Shown in pieces: positions 34,998 through 44,434 of a DNA stretch of 64,000 nucleotides. Source of the stretch: Lewinellaceae bacterium (GTDB lineage: Bacteria; Bacteroidota; Bacteroidia; Chitinophagales; Saprospiraceae). The position numbers were made by a program, and so were the translations under genes. Within the stretch, counting starts at the first letter, position 1. The number at the start of each line of letters is the position of its first letter. Location of the stretch: positions 248,001 to 312,000 of the forward strand of contig JACJYE010000006.1 of assembly GCA_020636255.1 (NCBI GenBank), in the 5' to 3' direction. The notes beneath the pieces were generated by a model, which ran no database searches, was not told the origin of the DNA, and worked only from the letters and a program-made list of their open reading frames with translations.

Positions 34998-36446
34998 TTA
35001 GAATTCAAAATAAATGAACTTTCGCTGAGCCGGAATGCCCAGGAACAGGATGCCGGCAAACAGCGCCAGGTAAAAAGCCCAGCGCAGCCACGGCTTTTTA
35101 CCACTGAGAAAAGTATCCATCGCCCCTCCTTTCATGAGGACGTGCAAAATATCCATGACGATCACCAGCGCGATGGAAAGGTAAAGGTCAAAGGCCCCAA
35201 TGGCCCTTTTCAGGTAGCCGAACTGCCTAAAGTTCAGGTTGAAGCCATGTTTGATGAGCGCCCCGGCATGGTGCAGGCTCTCCGCCCGAAAAAAGATAAT
35301 GGAGAGGTTGCCCAAAACAAAACAGACGATAAAGCCCATCATGAGCTTGAGCCGCCGTGCATCCTGCAGCCCCAGCGCCGCATAGGCGTTGGCCACGGGC
35401 TTTTTCAGCAGGTTCTCCCCTACCACGAACAGGCCGTTCAACGCACCCCATATCACAAAGGTCCAGTTGGCGCCGTGCCAGATGCCATTGAGCGCAAAAA
35501 TCAGGAAAAGAGCGAACAGGAGCCACTGCCTTTTCTTCGACAGGCCCGACAGCGGGAAGTAGACATAGTCGCGGAACCAGGAGGTCAGCGTAATATGCCA
35601 CTCCCGCCAGAAGCGGCTGAACGAAGTGATGACGTATACCCTGTTATCGAAGTTCTTCGACAGCTTCACCCCGATGATCTTAGCACTGCCCATGGCTATA
35701 TCCTGATAAGCGGAGAAATCGCAGAAGATCTGGAAAAGGAAGAAAATAGTGGCCACCCAGATGGGAATGCCTTCAAAGCGGGCGTAATTGCCGTACACCC
35801 GGTCGACGAACAACCCCAGGCGGTCGGCGATGACGAGCTTTTTGAAAAGCCCCCACAGGATGAGCTGCAGCCCGCCTACTACCCGGGCGTAATCGAAACG
35901 GGATTCGAAATGGAACTGCGTGAGCAGGTCGCGCGCCCGTTCGATCGGGCCGGCCACCAACTGCGGGAAAAAACTGACGTATAGGGCAAATTTTCCAAGG
36001 TGTGGTTCCGGTTTCAAATATCCCCTGTACACATCGATGGTGTAGGCCAGCGTCTGGAAGGTGTAAAAAGAAATGCCCACCGGCAACAGGAAGTGCAGGT
36101 GGAAGGACTCCAGCCCCGGCCAGAACGGGCGGGCGATCGCCGTCATCTGGTCGCTAAAAAAGTTGAAGTATTTAAAAGCGAACAGCAGGCCCAGGTTGAC
36201 GGCCAGGCTGGCGTAGAGGTACGGCCTTTTTCGCCTGTCGCTTGCCTGTCTGCCGATCTGCAGCGCCGCCCAGTAGTCGATAAGCGTAGAGGCTACGATC
36301 AACACGATGTATGCCGGGTTCCAGTACATGTAAAAAAAGTAACTGGCGGCCAGCAGCCACAGCCATCTCCACTTAACGGGCGTCAGGAAAAAGACGGCCG
36401 CTACGATGGGCAGGAACAGGAAGTAAACCAGCGACGTAAAAAGCAT
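34998..36446 (-). CDS. MBOAT O-acyltransferase of the AlgI/DltB type
   Basis: The 482-residue polytopic protein shows AlgI-type MBOAT signatures: FFPQLVAGPIERARDLLTQF (about residues 164-183), FSRFWREWHITLTSWFRDY, and the catalytic histidine H324 in NGIWHGANW. It ends in KFIYFEF; a short C-terminal F-I-Y-x-x-F peptide is also carried by AlgI proteins and by the DltX microprotein of D-alanylation systems, where it reaches the MBOAT active site. MBOAT proteins move acyl groups from a cytoplasmic carrier across the membrane. The gene lies 3 bases after the acyl-AMP ligase/carrier fusion and 11 before the SGNH gene, the same functional set as Dlt. Confidence 0.9.
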   Translation of the reverse strand: MLFTSLVYFLFLPIVAAVFFLTPVKWRWLWLLAASYFFYMYWNPAYIVLIVASTLIDYWAALQIGRQASDRRKRPYLYASLAVNLGLLFAFKYFNFFSDQMTAIARPFWPGLESFHLHFLLPVGISFYTFQTLAYTIDVYRGYLKPEPHLGKFALYVSFFPQLVAGPIERARDLLTQFHFESRFDYARVVGGLQLILWGLFKKLVIADRLGLFVDRVYGNYARFEGIPIWVATIFFLFQIFCDFSAYQDIAMGSAKIIGVKLSKNFDNRVYVITSFSRFWREWHITLTSWFRDYVYFPLSGLSKKRQWLLFALFLIFALNGIWHGANWTFVIWGALNGLFVVGENLLKKPVANAYAALGLQDARRLKLMMGFIVCFVLGNLSIIFFRAESLHHAGALIKHGFNLNFRQFGYLKRAIGAFDLYLSIALVIVMDILHVLMKGGAMDTFLSGKKPWLRWAFYLALFAGILFLGIPAQRKFIYFEF

Positions 36447-36449
36447 GGC

Positions 36450-38495
36450 CTATACATTTTGACCGGCTTCACATTTTCCAGCCAGATATTCTGCCAAAGC
36501 CTCGATCGAAGGCAAGGCCCAGAAAGCTTCGGCGCCGACTTTTACACCCAGCCAATCCGTAAGCTCTTCCGCCAGGGCCATAGCATCGATCGAGTCCAGC
36601 GGGTACTGCTGCACTGCGTCTTTGGCATAAACCGACTCGGGAGCCATCTCCGCTTTTTCGGCGATCTTTCGCACCAGCCAGTGCTGGATGGACAGGCTGC
36701 TGTGATCGGCAAGGCCTGATGGAGAGGCATCTTCTATGATATGCTGCGAAGCTTCCCAGCGCGCCAGTTCCTTCAGGCCAGAGCCCAGCATCAGTTTTTT
36801 CGCCAGCTGCCGCTGGACTTTACCACTCGTCGTTTTCGGCAGGCTCATGGGCAAGATCAGGACTATCGCCTGCACCGCAATATCAAATTCATCGCTGATG
36901 GCGCGTCGAATACTGTCGAACGCCGCATCTACGTCCAGGGTTTTCCAGTTCTCGCGGCGCACCTCCTGCACGACAACCAGCCGTTCTTCCTCATCCACAT
37001 CTACAGAAAAGGCTGCGCCGCTATGGCTGGCCATGGCCGGGTGCGCCCTTTCCACGGCGTATTCGATATCCTGAGGATAGATGTTCCTGCCCCGGATGAT
37101 AATGAGGCCCTTCGCCCTGCCGGTGATGAACAGTTCGCCCTTGCAGAGGAAGCCCAGGTCGCCGGTGCGCAGATAATACTGGCCCGCTTCTCCATCCAGC
37201 TCCGCCCTGAATGTATGGGCTGTCGCTTCCGGGTTATTCCAATAGCCGGAAGGGATGGAATCGGTATAGCTCACCCATATCTCCCCTTCTTCCATTTCCC
37301 TGCAGGGGCGGTTCGTAATCGGATCCACGATAGCGATCTTCGAGCCCGGCACGCCGGGCACGCCATTGCTCACCAGGCATTTGTGCTGCATTTCAGGCGG
37401 AACGGCAGGGCTGTCCAGCAGGCTGGTTCTTTCCGTTTTCCCGGGCTCCAGGAATGACGGGTGGTACCGGTAGTCCGAACGCTCACTACTGAGAGGCTGC
37501 CGCCAGGGGGTATAAGACACAAAAAGCGTGCTTTCCGCCAGGCCGTAGCAAGGGCACAACGCATCCATCTCCAGCCCGTAGGGCCTGAACTTGTCGCGAA
37601 ACTGTACCATAGTAGCCAGGCGAACGGGCTCGGCGCCCAACACGGCCAGGCGGAGGCTGCTCAGCTCAAGCCTGGTGCAGTCTTCCGCTCTGATCTTTTC
37701 CACGCAGAGGTTGTAGGCAAAATTTGGCGCGAAGGTTATGGTGCCGCGGTGGCGGGAGATGGCTTCCAGCCACCGGATGGGTTTCTGAATGAACTGGTTG
37801 GGAGCCATGAAGACAACCTGGGCGCCACTGATAAAAGGCGCCAGCATGCCGAACACCAGGCCCATATCGTGGTAGATGGGCGCCCATGTCACGACTTTCT
37901 GGCTTTCGTCCATCCGCGATGCCACTTTTACGGCCAAGGCATTGTGCAGGGCATTTTTGTGGCTTATGGCCACGCCCTTCGGCGTCGAAGTGGAGCCGGA
38001 AGTGTACTGCAGGTAAGCAATGTCATCGGGGCTGGCATCAGTCCCCTGCCAATCGCTTTGCAGCAGCGGCACTTCATCGATATCGAGCGCCGGCAGATTG
38101 AGGAATTGCTCATCCATTTTCCGAATGGCCTGAACAGTAGCGCTGTCGGCGATAAACAAAGCGGCGCCGGCATCCTCTGCGATCAGGGCGAGCCGTTTGA
38201 GGTGGTGGTTGTTGCGGGGCGGATAGGCCGGCACGGCAATGGCTCCGGCGAGCAGGCACCCGAAAAAGGCCGCGATGTAGTCCAGCCCCTGCGGCAGCAG
38301 CAGTAATACGCGCTCCCCTTTCAGCTGGCGGGCCTGTAGTAAGGCGCCAATAGCGCGGGCGCGCCGGCCAAACTCGAGGTATGTAAGGCTTGTGGCCTGT
38401 TCTTCCCCGTCGTGCAGAAAGGTGTAAACAGGGAAGTGCGGCGCGCCGGACACTTTGGCATCCAGCACGCTGATCAGCGTAGTCATTTCATGCAT
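36450..38495 (-). CDS. Fatty-acyl-AMP ligase fused to an acyl carrier domain
   Basis: The 681-residue protein has an adenylating domain (1 to about 570). AVPAYPPRN and YLQYTSGSTSTPKGVAISHK are the FAAL-type ATP-binding motifs, GRNIYPQDIE is typical of FAAL proteins, and the catalytic lysine is in LPKTTSGKVQRQ. A C-terminal carrier domain (about 605-675) has S635 in PLDSIDAM for the phosphopantetheine arm. FAALs activate fatty acids as acyl-AMP and load carrier proteins, not CoA. The direct fusion allows loading in cis. Adjacent MBOAT and SGNH genes suggest that the acyl-carrier is the donor for envelope acylation, like DltA and DltC joined in one chain. The acyl chain is not known. Confidence 0.88.
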   Translation of the reverse strand: MHEMTTLISVLDAKVSGAPHFPVYTFLHDGEEQATSLTYLEFGRRARAIGALLQARQLKGERVLLLLPQGLDYIAAFFGCLLAGAIAVPAYPPRNNHHLKRLALIAEDAGAALFIADSATVQAIRKMDEQFLNLPALDIDEVPLLQSDWQGTDASPDDIAYLQYTSGSTSTPKGVAISHKNALHNALAVKVASRMDESQKVVTWAPIYHDMGLVFGMLAPFISGAQVVFMAPNQFIQKPIRWLEAISRHRGTITFAPNFAYNLCVEKIRAEDCTRLELSSLRLAVLGAEPVRLATMVQFRDKFRPYGLEMDALCPCYGLAESTLFVSYTPWRQPLSSERSDYRYHPSFLEPGKTERTSLLDSPAVPPEMQHKCLVSNGVPGVPGSKIAIVDPITNRPCREMEEGEIWVSYTDSIPSGYWNNPEATAHTFRAELDGEAGQYYLRTGDLGFLCKGELFITGRAKGLIIIRGRNIYPQDIEYAVERAHPAMASHSGAAFSVDVDEEERLVVVQEVRRENWKTLDVDAAFDSIRRAISDEFDIAVQAIVLILPMSLPKTTSGKVQRQLAKKLMLGSGLKELARWEASQHIIEDASPSGLADHSSLSIQHWLVRKIAEKAEMAPESVYAKDAVQQYPLDSIDAMALAEELTDWLGVKVGAEAFWALPSIEALAEYLAGKCEAGQNV

Positions 38496-38504
38496 TATTG
38501 TATC

Positions 38505-41048
38505 CTATTGCTTAGCTTTCTCTCTGAGTGCCTGGAGCAGCCCCCGGTTTTCCTGTAGCTGTTTGAATAGCTCCTTAGCGATCATCTGGTGCCCCTTTGC
38601 GTTGGGGTGTGCATCCCAGGGCGCTATCTTCAGGCTTTCCGGGTTTAAATCCCTGAAACTGTTACTCAAATTCAGGGTGTAGAACCCCATTTCCCGGGCC
38701 ATGGCTTCCAGTTCAGCCTCTTCGCCCGGCACTTCACTATCGTCCAGCGTAGGCACATAGATCCAGATGGGGATGGCCTGGTTTTCACGGCAGTACCCGA
38801 TGATCCTGTTATATCCCCATTGTACGGTTTCCTGCTGGCGGTGGCCTACCTGCTCGAAGAACTCTGCTTCCGTTATCGTCCGCTTCATACCGGCTACCAG
38901 GCTATCCAGATAAGGATAAGTGAGCCGGCGGTACGTCTGATAAGCGCGGTGCACGCTGCTCATTACCCGGTGTGCTTCATTCGAGTGCGCCGGATAGATC
39001 ACCACCTGCGGCTTGAATTCAGCGGCTTTCCATTCCAGCATGGCCACATTCTGAAAGAGATGGTTACTGGAAATGGCGAAATTCAGGATCTCCACTTTGA
39101 TGTCGCCGATCAGGGCCGTCCGGTTCAGCTCGTCTTCCACGACATTTTCGAAGGCCTCGTCCGTATTCACCCCCGCGCCCATCTCTATCGACCCCCCCAA
39201 ATTGGCAATTCGCAACGTATGTTCCGGCTTTTCCAGGCTGTACTCCCGGTCGCGCAGGCCGTAACTATTGGTAGTAAAGGTACTACCCTTAAATTTTTTC
39301 CGTTGGTTTGGCCGCAGGTCCTTGAGCAGAATGTCGTCCCGCCTCACCGTCAGGCCAAGTGCATTAATGTTCTTCCAGTCGTCGGGTTTGGCCTGCTCCA
39401 GTTCCCACATTCTGGAAGAGAGATTATTGCCCACCAGGAGCGTTTCGTAATAGCCCTTATAGAGCTGTTCGCGGTCGAAGGCGTTCAGCTTGGTGTACAA
39501 CACGGGTTCCAGGCCCAGGCCTGTCCGGCTTTCTATACCCTGGTATACCTGCGGCAGCCCGAATATCGCCAGGCCTGCCAGGCCCAGTTGCGCCAACGCG
39601 AAATTGCGGTTCGCCGACGGCTTCAGCGCCAGTTTGTTCTGTGCATACAAATGGGCCAGGTATTGGACGATCAGGCCAATGCCCGCCAGCACGAGGGTTC
39701 CCAGGCCCAGAACAGCAAGATCGGCCAGGCGGGCCGTCCGGCCCTTGGCCATCATGCCCAGCCAGTCGCTAATAGACTGGCTGGTCCAGAAGGACCACAA
39801 TACCGTCATCAATACAAAGATGCCCAAAATGTTAAAAACGTTGCGCAGGGCATAACGCCATGAGAATATTCCGGGCCGCGGTTTGCTGCTCTTCCTTTTG
39901 GCCTGCAGTACGGAATTGCCCGCGACGAACAGGCCGAAAAAGCCCCAGAATGCAGCATCCTGGGCTGTTAGCGGGAAGGCGCCCCGTATCCAGAACCACT
40001 GATAACCGTGCAGGAACCAGTTGATGACAAAAACGATCAGCACGCTACCGGCCAGGGCTTTTACCTGCCCGTATTTCTTCAGCCGGAAATATATCGGATA
40101 ATAAAAGACCTTGGTGACGAAATCGCGCCAGTAAATGTTGATGCGCCGCCACAGATCGCTGAAGCTGCTGGCGAAAAAATAGTGGTCGAAAGTGGGCGGC
40201 AGGTTGAAGCCGAACAGGCAAATGATACCCGCCGAAAAGTGAAAGATGCCTGCCAGCCTTACGATAAGGGCGTAAGAGGCCACCATGAATTGCAGCAGGC
40301 TGTATATATCCGTCACTTCCGCAGGAGACGGCAGCAGGTAGTAGTAGATCAGGCGGTAGAGTAAGAGGTGGAAAATGCCGTTGGCCATCATGAGGATGCC
40401 TTTGCGGTACGTCTCGAAGGCCGGCCTGCTGTAGAAATTGCGGGAGAAGGTTGCGTAATCGACGACGGGGAAGATCACGAAAACCAGGTTGGGCAGCAAA
40501 AAAAAGTAGTTGAGCTTCACCCACCAGTTGCCGGGCTTTTTTTCGAACTGCATCTCGTACAGGTACACTATCATGCGGAACATAAACATAGACCCCAGGA
40601 TGGGCAACACCGATTTGTTTTCGATGAACGGCAGCCATCCGGTGCGGAAAACGGCCAGCAGTAAGCCCGCCACCACAACAGCCGTTATCCGGTATTTCAT
40701 CGCGACGGGCAGGTTGGCCAGCCCAAACAGCAGCAGGCCGGTTCCGGCCAGGACAGCCCCATCGGACAGGCCGAGCAACCGGTAGACCGCCGCCAGGTTC
40801 AACACGAAAAGGAAGGGCAGGCGCAGGCGGCCAGGCAGAAAAGCGTAAATGGCAAAACCAAGGAATACGGCCGGCATAATGCCGATGAGCCGGAGATCCA
40901 GTTCAATATGAAAATAGTGGATGGCCAGGACGGCCAGGGCCAGCGAAAAAAGGATCTGAAGAAAGGGTAACAACCCTATGGACAGGTTATCATCGGCCGC
41001 TGTTTGTCGTTTTTCCTTTTCCGCAATAGCAAGTACGTTGTGTTGCAT
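38505..41048 (-). CDS. MBOAT-SGNH fusion protein, copy A
   Basis: The 847-residue protein has an N-terminal polytopic MBOAT part (about residues 20-510) with SDLWRRINIYWRDFVTKVFY and catalytic-type H347 in NWFLHGYQWFW. A C-terminal soluble SGNH domain (about 590-835) has nucleophile S620 in LGGSIEMG, an asparagine-bearing AHSNEAHR and WDAHPNAKGHQMIA with the Asp/His pair. The domain order resembles acyltransferase-3/SGNH fusions, but here the membrane part is MBOAT. Two close relatives lie at 55288-57837 and 57894-60437 with identical placement of H347. It is co-operonic with the ligase-carrier gene (9-base gap). It probably acylates a surface glycan or lipid. Confidence 0.85.
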   Translation of the reverse strand: MQHNVLAIAEKEKRQTAADDNLSIGLLPFLQILFSLALAVLAIHYFHIELDLRLIGIMPAVFLGFAIYAFLPGRLRLPFLFVLNLAAVYRLLGLSDGAVLAGTGLLLFGLANLPVAMKYRITAVVVAGLLLAVFRTGWLPFIENKSVLPILGSMFMFRMIVYLYEMQFEKKPGNWWVKLNYFFLLPNLVFVIFPVVDYATFSRNFYSRPAFETYRKGILMMANGIFHLLLYRLIYYYLLPSPAEVTDIYSLLQFMVASYALIVRLAGIFHFSAGIICLFGFNLPPTFDHYFFASSFSDLWRRINIYWRDFVTKVFYYPIYFRLKKYGQVKALAGSVLIVFVINWFLHGYQWFWIRGAFPLTAQDAAFWGFFGLFVAGNSVLQAKRKSSKPRPGIFSWRYALRNVFNILGIFVLMTVLWSFWTSQSISDWLGMMAKGRTARLADLAVLGLGTLVLAGIGLIVQYLAHLYAQNKLALKPSANRNFALAQLGLAGLAIFGLPQVYQGIESRTGLGLEPVLYTKLNAFDREQLYKGYYETLLVGNNLSSRMWELEQAKPDDWKNINALGLTVRRDDILLKDLRPNQRKKFKGSTFTTNSYGLRDREYSLEKPEHTLRIANLGGSIEMGAGVNTDEAFENVVEDELNRTALIGDIKVEILNFAISSNHLFQNVAMLEWKAAEFKPQVVIYPAHSNEAHRVMSSVHRAYQTYRRLTYPYLDSLVAGMKRTITEAEFFEQVGHRQQETVQWGYNRIIGYCRENQAIPIWIYVPTLDDSEVPGEEAELEAMAREMGFYTLNLSNSFRDLNPESLKIAPWDAHPNAKGHQMIAKELFKQLQENRGLLQALREKAKQ

Positions 41049-41078
41049 GCTGTCCTAGGCTTGTAAGTGAGCATCCCG

Positions 41079-41894
41079 TCAGATGTGTTCCACCTCTGTT
41101 TTGGAGTAAAAAGCCCAGTAGGCGCCTTCAAAAGAAAGCAAAGCGGCCTTTATGTCCTCCAACAATTGCCGGGAATAGAGATTATTACGGTTTTTGCTCT
41201 CCAATGTTTCATTCAGGGCGGCAGCTTCCGGAATGGCCTTGCTCAAGGCCGCTCCTCCGCTTGCTGCCATCTGCTCATAGCGGATAACCTGGTGCTCGCC
41301 CAGCTGCAAATAACAGGCGAACAGTTCGTGCGCCAGCCGCACCTGCCTGTCGAGCAGCTTGGGAATGCACTCCAGTTCCTCGTACAGCGCCGGCTTCAGC
41401 GTTTTGAGTACCGTGAGGTTGCCCCGGGCCACCGGCGCCTGTATGGTATTCCAGGAAGCGATAGTAGAAACGGGGTTGCGGATGACGGCATAACAGGGAT
41501 ACCGTTGCAGCAGCTCGTCGAGCAGGAAGGTAAAATGTGCATTCTGCTTGATCACCAGGTAAAAATCATCGGAAAGGGGTTTGTCAAAATGCACCCGCCC
41601 TTTCTGAACGATGCTCTGCCGCCGCCCCCCTTCCGCCTGTTGGAAGGGGTTGTCGGGGATCTTATCGCCCGCCACCTTGGCCAGGGCTGTGCCGTCGGCC
41701 AGCAGCGACTGGCGCATCTCCCGGAAAAAAGCGTCGATGGATGATAGCCCGCCTTCGATATCGGGAAACATCCGCAGGTTCATCGGCTCGTGCAGGGCCA
41801 CCGTACCGGCCACCTTATTCAACAGGTAACAGGCCAGCGTAGTGCCGGAACGGGGCGGCCCTGTCAGGATGATATTTCTTTCGCTTATGTTCAT
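41079..41894 (-). CDS. Sulfotransferase (PAPS-dependent), first of a tandem pair
   Basis: The start is put at 41894 (MNISERNIILTGPPRSGTT), where the ATG overlaps the stop of the upstream gene (ATGA); the longer ORF runs 49 residues into that gene in another frame. The 271-residue protein has the 5'-phosphosulfate loop TGPPRSGTTLACYLL (about residues 11-25) and the 3'-phosphate loop AVIRNPVSTIASW. It transfers sulfate from PAPS to a hydroxyl or amine; the acceptor is probably a glycan precursor. Its neighbour at 41891-42754 is clearly related, so the two arose by duplication. Confidence 0.85.
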   Translation of the reverse strand: MNISERNIILTGPPRSGTTLACYLLNKVAGTVALHEPMNLRMFPDIEGGLSSIDAFFREMRQSLLADGTALAKVAGDKIPDNPFQQAEGGRRQSIVQKGRVHFDKPLSDDFYLVIKQNAHFTFLLDELLQRYPCYAVIRNPVSTIASWNTIQAPVARGNLTVLKTLKPALYEELECIPKLLDRQVRLAHELFACYLQLGEHQVIRYEQMAASGGAALSKAIPEAAALNETLESKNRNNLYSRQLLEDIKAALLSFEGAYWAFYSKTEVEHI

Positions 41895-42754
41895 TGTAAC
41901 AGCCGGTTTAAAAGCCCCTCGACATCCGCCCTGGTATAGAACGCCCAGTAGTGGCCTTCCGTGGCGAGCAGGGCCTCCCCTGCCTTCTGGATGCTTTCTT
42001 TGTCGTAAAGAGGGTTGGTGTTCTTCTCGCTGATATCCCAATGCCCGGGCACAGGCGCCTGCGTGGCCCGCTCCAGCAGCCGCCCGTTGCTGCTGGCCAG
42101 TTCTTCGTAGCGCAATACGTTAGCTTCAGGAAAGCCGCGGTATTGCCCGAAATACCAGGAGAGGATGAACAACTGCCGCTCCAGCAGCCCTTCGATGCCC
42201 TCCAGCGCGCTGTCGAAGGCCGGAAGCAGCCGGGCCGACTTGGCCACTTTACCCCGCGATACCGGCACGTCGACGCTCGACCAGGAGCTCAGCAGCGCCA
42301 GAGGGTTGCGGATCATGGCGAACACTTCACGGCCCTGCGCTATCTCCGGCAGCAGCAGCGTGAATTCTGCGTTGTGTTTCAACACCAGTGTAAAACCGGC
42401 TTCCAGAGGTTTATCAAAATGGATCTCGGTGCGCTCCACGACGCGCTGGCGGCGGCCCGAGCTATGGTCATAAGCATTATCGGTGATCCTGCCGTCGCGG
42501 GTGCGGGCCAGGGCCGTACCGGAGCGAAGCAGCGACTTTCGGAAGGTTCGAAAAGCTTCATCAACGGCGCTCAGCGCCTCTGCCCGGGCCGGGAACTTAT
42601 CCCTGTCCATGGGCTCGTTGAGGGCCACCACCTGCGGGCATTCGCTCAGCAGGCGGCAGGCCAGCGTGGTGCCGGAGCGGGGAATGCCGGTCAGCAGCAC
42701 ATCCCGCCCCTTAGTTTCCGAACTCGAAAAGATGTTTTTGATCCCAAATTTCAT
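41891..42754 (-). CDS. Sulfotransferase, second of a tandem pair
   Basis: The 287-residue protein has LLTGIPRSGTTLACRLLSEC as the PAPS 5'-phosphosulfate loop and FAMIRNPLALLSSW as the 3'-phosphate loop. It shares HFDKPLE-type and HNAEFTLLLPEI segments with the downstream copy, where the matching region is HFDKPLSDDFYLVIKQNAHF. The first 44 bases overlap the end of the glycosyltransferase gene in another frame, so translation is probably coupled. Cytoplasmic sulfation of a sugar or lipid-linked intermediate is the likely role. Confidence 0.85.
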   Translation of the reverse strand: MKFGIKNIFSSSETKGRDVLLTGIPRSGTTLACRLLSECPQVVALNEPMDRDKFPARAEALSAVDEAFRTFRKSLLRSGTALARTRDGRITDNAYDHSSGRRQRVVERTEIHFDKPLEAGFTLVLKHNAEFTLLLPEIAQGREVFAMIRNPLALLSSWSSVDVPVSRGKVAKSARLLPAFDSALEGIEGLLERQLFILSWYFGQYRGFPEANVLRYEELASSNGRLLERATQAPVPGHWDISEKNTNPLYDKESIQKAGEALLATEGHYWAFYTRADVEGLLNRLLQ

Positions 42755-43733
42755 CGGCCTGGTGTAAGAGGTCCAGTAATGCTTTCCGCTCCTGTTCGAT
42801 GCGGTGGTTGTTGCTGATGGCCTTGCCCTTGCGTATCATCTCCCGCTGTTGCTGCTCCGGCATATCCAGGGCTTGCAGGATAGCCCGGTAGATGGCCCGC
42901 TCCGTATATTCCGGTTGCAGGCAGGTCTCGCCCGCAATGCAAAAATCGATGTTGCCCACTGCAAAGGGGCATACCACCAGTTTTTCCAGAGCCATACCTT
43001 CCAGGGCGGGCAGGTAAAAGCCTTCGGCCCCCCGCTCCGCATCGAGCGGCAGATAAGCGACGATGCGGGCGCGGTTCACCAGGCCCAGAAAATCGCGGCG
43101 CGTGGGCAGCTTAGGCGGCACCTGTATGCCCACCCTGATCTTTCGGCGGCGCCAGAAATTGCGGCGCTCCAGCCGCCGGTGCAGGGCCTGCGCCATCTCC
43201 GCGTTCTTCAGGCCGACGATCAGTACATCCAGATCGGGCTCCGGGTTGGGCGGCGGCAGCAGGCTCATATCGATGGTGTCGGGAATGAGGTAAACCGGGC
43301 CGTTGACACCGTATTCTTCCAGGATCTGCTTGCCCAGTGTGCTCTTCACGATGCGGATGGCCGGGTATTTCAGGGATTCGTGGCGCGGGTCTCCGGGGCC
43401 GGTATGCCGCGGCTGGGCGATATTCAGGACGGGCGCCGGCGGGTGTTTCCGCTGTTCCGGGGACAGCACCTTCCAGTCGCGCCCGGCCAGAAAAAGTACA
43501 TCGTCGGGTCGGACGTCCCATATCGGTTCGGCCTCTGCCCGGTAAGGCAGCCAGACGTTGCCGGGGTTGTCGTACCAGACGGTCTCTTCGCCGAAGTACA
43601 CCCTGGGCTCGAAAACGGGCGACAGCCGGAAATGCTCAAAAGCATCCCTTACCTTCAGCTGCCCGCCACTGGTGCCCCCGTTGAACTTGGTCCAGGACCG
43701 GTGAAATAATACGCGTCGCTTTTTATCTGACAT
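42711..43733 (-). CDS. GT-B-like glycosyltransferase
   Basis: The 340-residue soluble protein begins VLFHRSWTKFNGGTSGGQLK, an N-terminal donor/acceptor domain, and has LDVLIVGLKNAEMAQALHRR at the start of the second Rossmann-like half. The C-terminal AEGFYLPALEGMALEKLVVC resembles the E-x7-E donor-sugar motif of GT4-type enzymes. The family is divergent, so the sugar is unknown. It sits between two pairs of sulfotransferases in the operon, which suggests that sugar addition and sulfation act on the same chain. Confidence 0.7.
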   Translation of the reverse strand: MSDKKRRVLFHRSWTKFNGGTSGGQLKVRDAFEHFRLSPVFEPRVYFGEETVWYDNPGNVWLPYRAEAEPIWDVRPDDVLFLAGRDWKVLSPEQRKHPPAPVLNIAQPRHTGPGDPRHESLKYPAIRIVKSTLGKQILEEYGVNGPVYLIPDTIDMSLLPPPNPEPDLDVLIVGLKNAEMAQALHRRLERRNFWRRRKIRVGIQVPPKLPTRRDFLGLVNRARIVAYLPLDAERGAEGFYLPALEGMALEKLVVCPFAVGNIDFCIAGETCLQPEYTERAIYRAILQALDMPEQQQREMIRKGKAISNNHRIEQERKALLDLLHQADEIWDQKHLFEFGN

Positions 43734-43765
43734 TTTTCAATTGCTGATTGTAGATTTTTACTGTA

Positions 43766-44434
43766 TCACTTCCAAAGCCCTTTCTGTGTTGCCGCCAGTT
43801 GACGGGCAGATTCGTACAGCGCCATATCTTTCCGGTTCAGTCCGGCCAACTGTTCGAACAGGCCTTGCTCCAGGGCCTGAGGGCCCTTCAGCGCCCCTTT
43901 ATTCGCGTGGGGCGCACTTACGGCAGGCCAGCCCATGCGCCGGCTTAGTTGCTGAACGCCTGTTTCAAAATCTTCGAGCAAGCCTATAAAGAACAGCTCT
44001 TCCAGGCCTATGCCTTCCAGGAATTGGCTCATGCGGTCGCGGTTCTCGTCGAGCGAGGCATAGGCCAGCAGGCCTTCCCCTGTGCGGTGTTTATTCTTTT
44101 CGTACACTTCCGGGTTCAGTTCGGGGTGTAATAGCCGATGGCGGAAAAACCGGTAGTTGGACACCACCCGCTCTACCGGGTGGCGCAGCCAGCATACTAC
44201 CCTGGCGCCACTGGCCTTGTGTAGGGGCGCCAGCTCGCTGTAGTAGAGATGCCCGTGCACGGCCCGTATGCCGGGGCCCAATGCCGCTTCCAGGCTGCCA
44301 TGGCGCTCCATCAGGGCCTGGTAATCCCGGCGCCTTAAGGAAGGCGACAGCGTCTCACCGTACACCTGCTGCAGGATGTGGTAAAAAGAAGTGCCCCCTG
44401 TTTTGGGAATATGTATGGAGATCAGCTCGATCAT
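43766..44434 (-). CDS. Sulfotransferase family 2-like (carbohydrate sulfotransferase type)
   Basis: I choose 44434 as start (MIELISIHIPKTGGTSFYH) because its ATG overlaps the previous stop as ATGA. The ORF could begin three codons earlier. The 222-residue protein has the PAPS loop HIPKTGGTSFYHIL (about residues 8-21) and WLRHPVERVVSNYRFF as the 3'-phosphate region, typical of the heparan-sulfate-2-O/family-2 group. It is related to the next gene. It probably sulfates a glycan; membrane segments are absent, so it is cytoplasmic. Confidence 0.85.
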   Translation of the reverse strand: MIELISIHIPKTGGTSFYHILQQVYGETLSPSLRRRDYQALMERHGSLEAALGPGIRAVHGHLYYSELAPLHKASGARVVCWLRHPVERVVSNYRFFRHRLLHPELNPEVYEKNKHRTGEGLLAYASLDENRDRMSQFLEGIGLEELFFIGLLEDFETGVQQLSRRMGWPAVSAPHANKGALKGPQALEQGLFEQLAGLNRKDMALYESARQLAATQKGLWK

